Positions 15,265 through 22,928 of a stretch of 26,816 bases of DNA are shown here, in pieces. Origin of the DNA: Deltaproteobacteria bacterium (GTDB taxonomy: Bacteria > Desulfobacterota > Desulfobacteria > Desulfobacterales > ETH-SRB1). The DNA is taken from contig JAFCZU010000044.1 of the NCBI GenBank assembly GCA_019314185.1, positions 1 through 26,816 of the forward strand, in the 5' to 3' direction. The notes beneath the pieces were generated by a model. It was not told where the DNA came from. It was given only the letters and a program-made list of their open reading frames with translations, and searched no databases. A program made the translations under genes and the position numbers. The stretch's first letter is position 1; each line of letters begins with the position of its first letter.

Positions 15265-17418
15265 CTAATTATTAAACGGCAGCAATATTTTAAAAGTTGT
15301 ACCGGTTGTCTCGTCACTTTCACAGGTTATTGTTCCTTTTAATCCACTTATAATGCTATACACAATAGACAGACCCAAGCCGGAATGACCGCTGCCCTTT
15401 AAGCTGACAAACGGTTCAAATAAATTCAACATTTTTTCCTTTGGAATACCTGATCCATTATCACTGATAATAATTTCAACAAATTCCTGTTTCTTTTTAT
15501 CTGTTTTTTTATTAAATCCATTGGACCTTGTAATTAATTTGGTGTTGATTTCAATACCCCCCCCATTGGGCATAGCCTCAACAGCATTCTTTATCAAATT
15601 GATAACAACCTGTTTTAGACCATTTTTATCTGTCATAATAGCAGGTATAGATGTTCCCAAGCTAAGTTTAGCCTCAACGTTCGACTGAACCAGCAACGCT
15701 TCATGAGTAATTTTAATTAGATCAGATATCAGAGTATTAATATCAACAAATTCTTTTTGTATTACTTTGGGTTCTAAAAAGTTAGACAATCCATTAATAA
15801 TAAGGTTTATTCGATCTATTTCTTCGTTGACAATAACTATTTCTTCTTGTGCCGGACTGTTTTTTGCGAGTTTTAGCCCCAGTATTTTAAGATAATTTTT
15901 CATAATACTCAGAGAGTTCTTCACCTCATGGGCAACTTTATCAGCTACGATCGAGGGAGCGGTCAAATGCTCAGATTGAATAAGCTTTGCCTTTGTTTTT
16001 TTCTCATTCTCAGTATCGATGGCAACAGCCACCTGACTTGCAAACATGTTTATGAAATTTAAATCTTTGGACAAAATATGAGATTGAACTTCATCTATAC
16101 CTATAACCATCACACCAACACAATTTTCCTGAGACAACATGGGAATACACAGCATGCCTTCTTTTCCAGACAAGCGAATGATCTGGGAATCAATAATAGT
16201 TAGATTTATTTCTTTGATATGGCCAAAAGAATCCAGAGATGTTTTTTCAGCAAGAGTTTTTGTCAAAAGGCAATTTTTACCTTGAACGGGAATAACTATT
16301 TCCTTGATTAATAAATTATCCCCTTCTCTATTTCCAATATACCCTTGCAGAGCATTTTTTCCATGATCATAAAGGAAAAAAAGCACTTTTTTCAGATCAA
16401 ATAAAATTTGCAAACCCTGTCTTACAACCTTCAGCGTTGAATCGGTATCATGGCATTCAAACAGATTTTGAAGTGTGCCTTGTAGTTGTGATATGTTTAT
16501 GGCCGTACGGACAAGTTCATTCTGCTTTTCGACATCTCTTTCACAAATCGGTTCATCAAAATTGCCCAGATTTTTAATGTTTATACCCAGCAATTCTGCA
16601 GATTGCCTGACTTTTTTATCAGACAATGAGACTATCGTGTCTAATGCTGAATATTCTAAACCCAAAACTTCTTTTGCTATATCAAAAGCATTGTTGCAGT
16701 CTTTATCTATTCCGGAGCTAAGGATGTTTGCTGCATATACAATTTTAACAAGAGGAAGTGCGTCAAGAATTCTATGTTTTGGTTCATGATGGTAAAGAAC
16801 AGCATCAGAAATAAACGATTGAGGCGCCCATCTATTAATAAGCCATGCTCCTGTCTCATCGTGTGAGGCGCCTATCCGTCTTTCACTGTCCAGCAACAAA
16901 GCCGGGTTGCTTCTCGTAGTTTGTAATATCTCGGTGTATTCTTCTGGGAAATTCACCCATAAAACCAGCTTGCCAATATCATGAAAAAGCCCAGCGAGAT
17001 ATGCCTCATCATGATTGAAATATGAAATTTCTTCGGCAATCGTTTTGGCTAATACAGCGCTCATAAGAGAGTGCTTCCATAAAATTTTTAAGCTGGAAAT
17101 ATAACTATTCTTTGTCTGGTTAAAGCTCTGTTGTACTATAGAGCTGATCACGATATTTTTGATGGCATCAGGTCCTAAAAATAAAAGAGCCTGATCAATA
17201 CTTTTTATCCTGTCGGACGGGATAGAACAGACTGGATGGGCTATTGACATAAGTCTTGCGCTTAACGAGACGTCTTTATTGATAATTTGCGAAATCGTTT
17301 CGATTTCAACTGGCTTTTTATTGCACACCTCAAACAATTTAAGAAGTATATGGGGAAGGGTTGGTAAGTTCTTGGCGGCTTCTATTTTATTAAAAAATTT
17401 TATTGTATGGTCTTTCAT
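15265..17418 (-). CDS. HDOD-GAF-histidine kinase signalling protein
   Basis: 717 residues. The HDOD domain spans about 10-290 and keeps an HD-like motif (GLFHDIGKLVLW) and LYHHEPKH, so some phosphohydrolase character cannot be excluded. A GAF domain (about 320-475) follows. The kinase module (about 485-717) has H-box ADKVAHEVKNSLSIMKNYLK, N-box NLIKNAVEAMPNGG and GLGLSIVYSIISGLKG. There is no receiver and no membrane segment. HDOD proteins usually act as protein-protein hubs in motility, biofilm or stress signalling. The HDOD-GAF half is closely related over its full length to that of the MinD-like fusion encoded divergently at 18040-20430, so the two share a duplication. ATG 17418 has a weak AGAAAG ribosome binding site. 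Confidence 0.88.
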   Translation of the reverse strand: MKDHTIKFFNKIEAAKNLPTLPHILLKLFEVCNKKPVEIETISQIINKDVSLSARLMSIAHPVCSIPSDRIKSIDQALLFLGPDAIKNIVISSIVQQSFNQTKNSYISSLKILWKHSLMSAVLAKTIAEEISYFNHDEAYLAGLFHDIGKLVLWVNFPEEYTEILQTTRSNPALLLDSERRIGASHDETGAWLINRWAPQSFISDAVLYHHEPKHRILDALPLVKIVYAANILSSGIDKDCNNAFDIAKEVLGLEYSALDTIVSLSDKKVRQSAELLGINIKNLGNFDEPICERDVEKQNELVRTAINISQLQGTLQNLFECHDTDSTLKVVRQGLQILFDLKKVLFFLYDHGKNALQGYIGNREGDNLLIKEIVIPVQGKNCLLTKTLAEKTSLDSFGHIKEINLTIIDSQIIRLSGKEGMLCIPMLSQENCVGVMVIGIDEVQSHILSKDLNFINMFASQVAVAIDTENEKKTKAKLIQSEHLTAPSIVADKVAHEVKNSLSIMKNYLKILGLKLAKNSPAQEEIVIVNEEIDRINLIINGLSNFLEPKVIQKEFVDINTLISDLIKITHEALLVQSNVEAKLSLGTSIPAIMTDKNGLKQVVINLIKNAVEAMPNGGGIEINTKLITRSNGFNKKTDKKKQEFVEIIISDNGSGIPKEKMLNLFEPFVSLKGSGHSGLGLSIVYSIISGLKGTITCESDETTGTTFKILLPFNN

Positions 17419-17488
17419 ACTACTTTCTGTCTTTTGCCAAGTTTTAATAGCAGATATTAATAACTCATTAAAATATCAACGTTAAACA

Positions 17489-17609
17489 TGATGGTTTTCG
17501 TGAAAAGTCAGATCTTTACTCTTTGCATTTCTTAACGATGAACATCTTAATTACTTTTTTCCCAAAATGCTCAAAAGTCGTTCACAAAAGACTTTTTACG
17601 AAGCCATCA
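17489..17609. mobile_element. MITE-like element in the leader of the HDOD-GAF kinase gene
   Basis: The left end TGATGGTTTTCGTGAAAAGT (from 17489) and the right end GACTTTTTACGAAGCCATCA (17590-17609) are inverted copies, differing by one gap and two bases. The 121-base element has no coding capacity. It sits between the gene start (17418) and the best upstream promoter candidate. Confidence 0.7.
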
Positions 17610-17626
17610 AAACTAACTTTTATAAG

Positions 17627-17654
17627 TTTATCAGACATATATCTTGTATGTCAA
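17627..17654 (-). promoter_or_regulatory. Candidate promoter for the HDOD-GAF kinase gene
   Basis: On the minus strand TTGACA (17654-17649), a 16-base spacer and GATAAA (17632-17627; four of six -10 bases). The leader would be about 200 bases and would include the 17489-17609 element. Confidence 0.4.
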
Positions 17655-17747
17655 ACAAAAAATACAACTGTATATAGCATAGCGCAGTTGAGAACCTCCT
17701 TGATATTTTGACTTTTTATGTTATATATTTCATACTACAAATAATTT

Positions 17748-17763
17748 ACTCAAGTTTCGCACC
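17748..17763. repeat. Dispersed sequence shared with 496-511
   Basis: The string ACTCAAGTTTCGCACC is identical to 496-511. The surrounding 17764-18000 holds a short direct repeat, ACGGTAAGGG (17786-17795 and 17806-17815), and an orphan-looking AAAGGAGATATAACAT (about 17899-17914) that resembles a ribosome binding site with no gene behind it. Confidence 0.55.
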
Positions 17764-18039
17764 CTTGATTTCTATCAATATAAAGACGGTAAGGGCAATA
17801 TCAAAACGGTAAGGGTTGAAAATAACATTTTTACAGCGAAATCATTTACTTATATTTTGTAAACAGCAACCTGTGCAACATACATTACGATCAGACGCAA
17901 AGGAGATATAACATATTTAATTTAATGATGTATTAAGCATCAATCTTATATTAATTGATTGGCGCCGTTGTAAAAACCACAGGCAGTATATTTCGCCTTA
18001 AAATTTATAGGAGTTGGAAAAACAAGCATCAGTGTCAAT

Positions 18040-20430
18040 TTGGCTTTGCATCTGGCAACACTGGGTTACCGGACATGCCTGTTTGATGCTGATTTAGGAT
18101 TAGCCAATGTTAACATACTTTTGGGACTTTATCCTGAGTACAACCTCGAAGATATGATTCTGTCTCACCGTGATCTTAACGATGTAACTATAAGAGATTA
18201 TGAGGGAATAGATATTATCCCTGGGAGTTCGGGGGTGGAAAGAATAGCTGATCTTCAATCCGACCAGCTCGAACACCTTATCCAATCTTTTTCTGAACTT
18301 GACAAATATGATTTCCTTCTTTTCGATACTTCAGCAGGTGTTTCAAGAAATGTTATCTCTTTTTGCCTTGCTTCCTCTGAAGTAATAGTGGTGATAACTC
18401 CTGAAGTTACTTCTTTGACAGACGCTTACGCTTTGTTAAAAATATTGTGTCTAAATGGGTTCAATGGTTCGGTAAAGATCGTGGTAAATCAGTGTAAGAG
18501 CGCATCAATTGCCAAGCACGCCTACATCAAGCTCAAACAAACAGTAAACAAATTTCTTTCCATAAATGTTGTTCCGCTTGGCGTTATTGTTCAAGACTCC
18601 AAAGTAGAAGAAGCTGTTAAAAAACAACTCTCGTTGATATTGCTTTATCCTGAATCGAATGCTTCCAAGTGTATAAAAAATATCGCCAGGCGTCTTGCGG
18701 AAGGCCGGCCTGAGGACTCTGAACCTTTCGGGATGTCATCATTTTGGACAACGTGTTTTGAGGTTATGACAAATCCTTTGAAATTAACTGTCAAGGAAAA
18801 GAAGAAAGAAAAAGTTACAGACAAAGTCTTATTGGTTCAAAAACAGGACCCAGTACAACCGATACGAGAAACCGCAGAAGAATCTTTGCCGGAAACAACA
18901 AAGGATACTTCAAAAACAGTCAGTCTTGAAAATAAGGAAAAGAATAAAAGACATGTATTTAAGCAGATAGAAATCCATACGAATCTGCCAACTCTTCCGC
19001 ATATTGTCTTAAAATTGATTGAGGTTTGTAACAAGCACGAAAGTACAATTGAAAATATATCTCAAATAGTCAACAAAGATGCCTCGTTAATTGCCAGAGT
19101 TATGAGTATCGCCAATTGTACGTGTGAGCCACGCAACATGATTACTAATATTGAAGAAGCAGTGTTTTTTTTAGGTAAAGACGGCGTAAAAACTATTGCT
19201 ATCAGTGCTGCAGCATATTCAGCTTTTGACCAGACCATGGAAAATTCTCTCTTTTGGTTGAAGCTGTTCTGGCGACATTCTCTTATGTGTGCTACCCTGG
19301 CTAGGCTGATTGCCCAAAAAACCTCATATGCTGTTCCTGACGAGGCTTTTTTGTCAGGTATTTTTCATGATATTGGAAAACTGGTTTTATGGGAGAGTTT
19401 TCCGGATATATACGGTGAGGTATTGCAGTCACACGAAATTAAGTCTGATTCGGTTCTATCAATTGAAGCACGATTGGGGATCACACATTGCGAGGCAGGA
19501 GCCTGGATAATCAATCAATGGAGTCCACGGTCGTTTATTGCCGATGCTGTTCTTTACCACCATGAACCGGTACATAGCATTTTGGATGCGCTTTCCCTGG
19601 TAAAGATCGTATCTGTGGCTAATGCCTTATGTTCAGATACTGTCAAAGACACCGGTGCCAGGTTTAAGATAGCAGAAGAGGTTTTTGGGTTTACTCAGTC
19701 TGAAATAAATGAGCTGATATCGCTTGCTGAAGAAGAGGTAAAACAGGCAGCAGAACTGCTGAACATAGAAATTGAGCTACCTGATGCCACTAATAGATCA
19801 GTTTCGGAAAACGACGTTGAAAAGCGACAAGATCTTATCAGTATGGTCAGGGAGATTTTTCTCCTTCAGGCTACATTTCACAATTTATTGGAAATCCGCG
19901 GAGAAGAGTCCATACTGAAGGTTATTAAGCAGGGTCTTCAGGTTTTATTTAATATTCAAAGCACAATCTTTTTCTTGTATGACCAAAAACGAGATGTCTT
20001 GGTTGGCAAGAAAATTACAGGGAACAAAGAAGATGATCTGTCTAATTATCTGGTCAATGATCTGGAAATTCTTTTCCAAAAGAAAACCAGCTTGTTGGTC
20101 AGGTCGCTTTGTCAGAAAATCATTCTCGATTCTTTTGATTATCCAACAAAGACCGCTTTTACCATTATGGATAAACAAATTATTCGCTTCCTGGGCAAAG
20201 ACGGAATGCTGTGCCTTCCCATGGTTGCTCACGGGAACTACGTTGGGGTAATAGTTATGGGAGTAGATGATCATCATATTGACTGTTTACGAAATCAGAA
20301 GAGATTCTTGACCATGTTTGCCAACCAGGCTGCTTTGGCTCTAACTGCTAATCGTTTTAATCAAAGTGAAACAGATGGGGCAAAAGATGTTGTCAAGAAG
20401 ATTCAAGATCTTTTGGCTAATGTCAAATAA
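18040..20430 (+). CDS. MinD/FlhG-like ATPase-HDOD-GAF fusion, 5' end damaged
   Basis: 796 residues as read from TTG 18040. Residues 1-240 are a MinD/FlhG-type P-loop ATPase: FDADLGLANVNILLG (15-29), YDFLLFDTSAGVS (90-102) and VKIVVNQCKS. A charged linker (240-300) leads to HDOD (about 305-530, with GIFHDIGKLVLW and LYHHEP) and GAF (about 590-775). Codons before 18040 spell GVGKTSISVN (18010-18039), the end of the deviant Walker A that normally reads KGGVGKT[ST], but the preceding residues are KFI and an in-frame stop lies at 17971. No ATG, GTG or TTG exists between that stop and 18040. Starting at 18040 the protein lacks its P-loop. Either a rare start is used or the gene has lost its 5' end. 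It is divergent from the paralogous HDOD-GAF kinase. Confidence 0.8.
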   Translation: MALHLATLGYRTCLFDADLGLANVNILLGLYPEYNLEDMILSHRDLNDVTIRDYEGIDIIPGSSGVERIADLQSDQLEHLIQSFSELDKYDFLLFDTSAGVSRNVISFCLASSEVIVVITPEVTSLTDAYALLKILCLNGFNGSVKIVVNQCKSASIAKHAYIKLKQTVNKFLSINVVPLGVIVQDSKVEEAVKKQLSLILLYPESNASKCIKNIARRLAEGRPEDSEPFGMSSFWTTCFEVMTNPLKLTVKEKKKEKVTDKVLLVQKQDPVQPIRETAEESLPETTKDTSKTVSLENKEKNKRHVFKQIEIHTNLPTLPHIVLKLIEVCNKHESTIENISQIVNKDASLIARVMSIANCTCEPRNMITNIEEAVFFLGKDGVKTIAISAAAYSAFDQTMENSLFWLKLFWRHSLMCATLARLIAQKTSYAVPDEAFLSGIFHDIGKLVLWESFPDIYGEVLQSHEIKSDSVLSIEARLGITHCEAGAWIINQWSPRSFIADAVLYHHEPVHSILDALSLVKIVSVANALCSDTVKDTGARFKIAEEVFGFTQSEINELISLAEEEVKQAAELLNIEIELPDATNRSVSENDVEKRQDLISMVREIFLLQATFHNLLEIRGEESILKVIKQGLQVLFNIQSTIFFLYDQKRDVLVGKKITGNKEDDLSNYLVNDLEILFQKKTSLLVRSLCQKIILDSFDYPTKTAFTIMDKQIIRFLGKDGMLCLPMVAHGNYVGVIVMGVDDHHIDCLRNQKRFLTMFANQAALALTANRFNQSETDGAKDVVKKIQDLLANVK

Positions 20431-20525
20431 CGATCTTTTTGCAAGTAGTTGGGTGTTTTTGCAAAGTATATAATAAATTCAAGCAATTTGGTGATGAGGA
20501 CAATAATAGAAGCCGGAGGTCAGAT

Positions 20526-20597
20526 ATGGGAACAAAACAGATAAAATCTGTAAATGGCTTGAGAGTCTATAAAAAAAGGCCAAACTTAGTTAGATAG
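20526..20597 (+). CDS. Possible 23-residue small protein
   Basis: ATG 20526 is preceded by GGAGG with 7 bases between. The peptide reads MGTKQIKSVNGLRVYKKRPN then LVR and a TAG stop. It is basic and I do not recognise it. The end overlaps the tRNA-Asn terminator hairpin. A TATAAT occurs at about 20470, without a good -35. It could be a chance frame or the remnant of a larger gene start. Confidence 0.25.
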   Translation: MGTKQIKSVNGLRVYKKRPNLVR

Positions 20598-20604
20598 TTT
20601 GACC
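20571..20604 (-). terminator. Rho-independent terminator of tRNA-Asn (and perhaps aspS)
   Basis: On the minus strand GGTCAAACT, a 9-base loop, AGTTTGGCC, then TTTTTTT. The stem is 9 bp with one G-T pair, ending about 10 bases after the encoded CCA of the tRNA. Confidence 0.85.
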
Positions 20605-20613
20605 TATGTTTTT

Positions 20614-20689
20614 TGGCTCCCCAGCACGGACTCGAACCGCGGACCTAGTGGTTAACAGCCACTTGCTCTGCCAACTGAGCTACTGGGGA
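20614..20689 (-). tRNA. tRNA-Asn (anticodon GTT)
   Basis: The 76-base cloverleaf reads TCCCCAG (acceptor), TA, a D-arm GCTC-AGTTGGCA-GAGC, the anticodon arm AGTGG-CTGTTAA-CCACT, variable AGGTC, T-arm CGCGG-TTCGAGT-CCGTG, acceptor CTGGGGA, discriminator G and an encoded CCA. The anticodon loop CTGTTAA gives GTT, asparagine. It lies directly downstream of aspS on the same strand, with its own promoter candidate and terminator. Confidence 0.95.
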
Positions 20690-20708
20690 ATGAGTTTAAA
20701 AAATATTA

Positions 20709-20737
20709 TAAATATTAAAGAGCTAACTAAAAGTCAA
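20709..20737 (-). promoter_or_regulatory. Candidate promoter for tRNA-Asn
   Basis: On the minus strand TTGACT (20737-20732), a 17-base spacer and TATTTA (20714-20709), with a TATAAT overlapping 4 bases further on. It lies between the aspS stop (20751) and the tRNA. Confidence 0.55.
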
Positions 20738-20750
20738 GAAAAATTTGCAT

Positions 20751-22541
20751 CTATTTAGGCAACACAATCTTGACCTTCAATGACAGCTCATCAAGCTGAG
20801 CCTTGCTTGTTTCAGATGGCGCATTGGTAAGAAGACAGGCTGCTTTCTGTGTTTTTGGAAAAGCAATAACATCTCTGATAGAAGGTTGACCGCACAGGAT
20901 CATAACAAGCCTGTCAAGACCAAATGCAATCCCTCCGTGGGGAGGAGCGCCTGAATCCAGAGCTGAAAGCAGAAAACCGAATTTTTCCTCGTAGGTTTTT
21001 CGATCCATGCCAAGGGCTTCAAATACTTTTTCCTGCACCTTCCTTTGATGGATGCGGATGCTTCCGCCTCCGATCTCGGAACCGTTTAAAACAAGATCAT
21101 ATGCGCGTGATTTCACTGATAACGGATCGTCCTTTAACAATTCGTAATCTTCTTCAAACGGGGCTGTAAAGGGATGATGCAGCGCCTGATACCTTTTTTC
21201 TGTTTCATCATATTCCAGCAAGGGGAAATGGGTAATCCATATAAATTTGAATTCATTTTCGTCTATGAGACCAAGCTTTTTACCAAGATGGTTTCTAAGA
21301 TGCCCAAGCGCTTCATTTGTTACGTTTGGCTGGTCAGCCACAAAAAATATCAGGTCGCCTGGTTCCATGTCTATGCGCCGGGTTAATTCCTCTTTTTCTT
21401 TATCCGTAAAAAACTTTGCTATTGGAGACTGCCATGAATCTTCCCTGACCTTTATCCACGCCAGCCCTTTTGCCCTGTATATTGCAGTGAATTCAGCAAG
21501 ATCGTCTATTTCTTTTCGTGAAAAATCTACACATCCTTTTGCATTTAACGCTTTGACTATTCCACCTTTTTTCACAACACTGGAAAAGACCTTAAATCCT
21601 GAACCTTCTACAATGTCAGAGACGTCTTTAAGTTCCAGGCCGAAACGTATATCCGGTTTGTCAAGGCCGAAGCGATTGACCGCATCCCCGTAAGTCATAC
21701 GTGAAAATGGAGTATTTATTTCTTTTTCAAGAACATCCTTGAAAAGCGATTTTACCATGCCTTCAGAAACATTTATGATATCTTCTTCGCCTACAAACGA
21801 CATTTCAAGGTCTATCTGGGTAAATTCCGGCTGGCGGTCTGCTCTGAGATCTTCATCCCTGAAGCAGCGGACAATCTGATAATAACGGTCAAAACCTGAT
21901 ATCATCAAAAGCTGCTTGAAAAGCTGAGGAGACTGTGGCAGCGCATAAAACTGGCCCGGATTTACCCTGCTTGGCACAAGATAGTCTCTTGCACCTTCAG
22001 GGGTGCTTCGAGTTAATACAGGTGTTTCGATATCAAGGAATCCGTTTTTATTCAAGTACTGGCGAACAGAGGCTGAAGCTTTGTGCCTCATGATAATATT
22101 TTTTTGCAATTGTGGACGTCGCAGATCAAGATGACGGTATTTCAATCTAATGTTTTCTGAGACATCAACCTTGTCTTCAATTAAAAAAGGGGGTGTTTCA
22201 GCGGCATTGAAAATTTTAAGTTCGTCAACCATAATCTCAATTTCACCGGTTTTTAAGGTCTGATTGGTCATGCCTTCGGGCCTTTTATTAACCTTGCCGC
22301 GTATGCCGATGACATATTCGCTTCGTATGCTGTGTGCTTTTTCATGAACCTTTTGATTTTCGACAGGATTAAAAACAACCTGGGTTATGCCTTCCCTGTC
22401 CCGTAAATCCACAAATATTACACCTCCGTGGTCTCTTCGGCGCAGTACCCATCCCATGAGTACGACCTCCATGCCCAAAGACTCTGCGCCAAGCTCACAG
22501 CAGTTGTGAGTTCTTCTCATTTTTCCAAGTGTGTCTAACAA
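20751..22541 (-). CDS. aspS: Aspartyl-tRNA synthetase, non-discriminating type by motif
   Basis: 596 residues, the normal length of a bacterial AspRS with GAD insert. It charges tRNA-Asp with aspartate, and in its non-discriminating form tRNA-Asn too. Order: OB-fold anticodon domain (about 15-115), class II core, GAD domain (about 300-420), core end with [16 protein letters not shown]. Motif 2 is [20 protein letters not shown]. The OB domain reads [14 protein letters not shown] with His38, and [10 protein letters not shown] with Gly90. These match His31 and Gly83 of the Pseudomonas aeruginosa enzyme, which are Leu and Lys in discriminating AspRS. The start is TTG 22541, because AAAGGAG sits 8-9 bases before it; the first ATG (codon 8) is too far. 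hisS lies upstream on the same strand. Confidence 0.95.
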   Translation of the reverse strand: MLDTLGKMRRTHNCCELGAESLGMEVVLMGWVLRRRDHGGVIFVDLRDREGITQVVFNPVENQKVHEKAHSIRSEYVIGIRGKVNKRPEGMTNQTLKTGEIEIMVDELKIFNAAETPPFLIEDKVDVSENIRLKYRHLDLRRPQLQKNIIMRHKASASVRQYLNKNGFLDIETPVLTRSTPEGARDYLVPSRVNPGQFYALPQSPQLFKQLLMISGFDRYYQIVRCFRDEDLRADRQPEFTQIDLEMSFVGEEDIINVSEGMVKSLFKDVLEKEINTPFSRMTYGDAVNRFGLDKPDIRFGLELKDVSDIVEGSGFKVFSSVVKKGGIVKALNAKGCVDFSRKEIDDLAEFTAIYRAKGLAWIKVREDSWQSPIAKFFTDKEKEELTRRIDMEPGDLIFFVADQPNVTNEALGHLRNHLGKKLGLIDENEFKFIWITHFPLLEYDETEKRYQALHHPFTAPFEEDYELLKDDPLSVKSRAYDLVLNGSEIGGGSIRIHQRKVQEKVFEALGMDRKTYEEKFGFLLSALDSGAPPHGGIAFGLDRLVMILCGQPSIRDVIAFPKTQKAACLLTNAPSETSKAQLDELSLKVKIVLPK

Positions 22542-22928
22542 TTAACTTACTCCTTTCCTAAAATTAATCACGAAAACACGAAAGTACGAAAACTCGAAAT
22601 AAAATCTGGAAATCAAGTAAACAACATTCTTTTCGTGTTTGTAACACCTTAGCTTTTTAAAACAAACTCAAACTTACGGATTTGTTTTGAACCGCAGAAT
22701 ATCGAACAAGGAATTATGAATGTCGAAGTAAGGTATTCTATCATTTTTAATATTTAAAAAGATAGCTTGCCGGGCATAGCCGTAGACGACGCCTGGAGCG
22801 CAGCGATTCCACAATTCATCGTTCGAAATTTCTTGTTCGATATTCGATATTCAAATAATGCTTTTTCGAATTAGCAATATCTCAACGAAAACAGCCGAAT
22901 TTCAAAGTGCTAAATTATTACAAAATTT
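22542..22928. other. Repeat-filled gap between hisS and aspS
   Basis: No gene is visible. Near aspS there are short CGAAAA-type repeats (CACGAAAACACGAAAGTACG, from 22570) with a partial inverted partner TTTTCGTGTTTG at 22631-22642. Most of the rest is copy 4 of the palindromic repeat (22696-22856). The aspS ribosome binding site lies at about 22550-22556. Confidence 0.6.
22696..22856. repeat. Dispersed palindromic repeat, copy 4 (diverged, with insert)
   Basis: The left arm GAATATCGAACAAGGAATTA runs to GTCGAAGTAAGGTATTCTAT. The core is TGGAGCGCAGCGATTCCACA. The right arm TTCGAAATTTCTTGTTCGAT continues to ATTCGATATTCAAAT. An extra GC-rich piece, TTGCCGGGCATAGCCGTAGA, lies before the core and is absent from the other copies. 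Confidence 0.7.

Noticed and set aside
20614..20689. tRNA-Asn 3' end as an integration site of a mobile island
   Set aside because: No second copy of the tRNA end and no integrase were seen on the 3' side.
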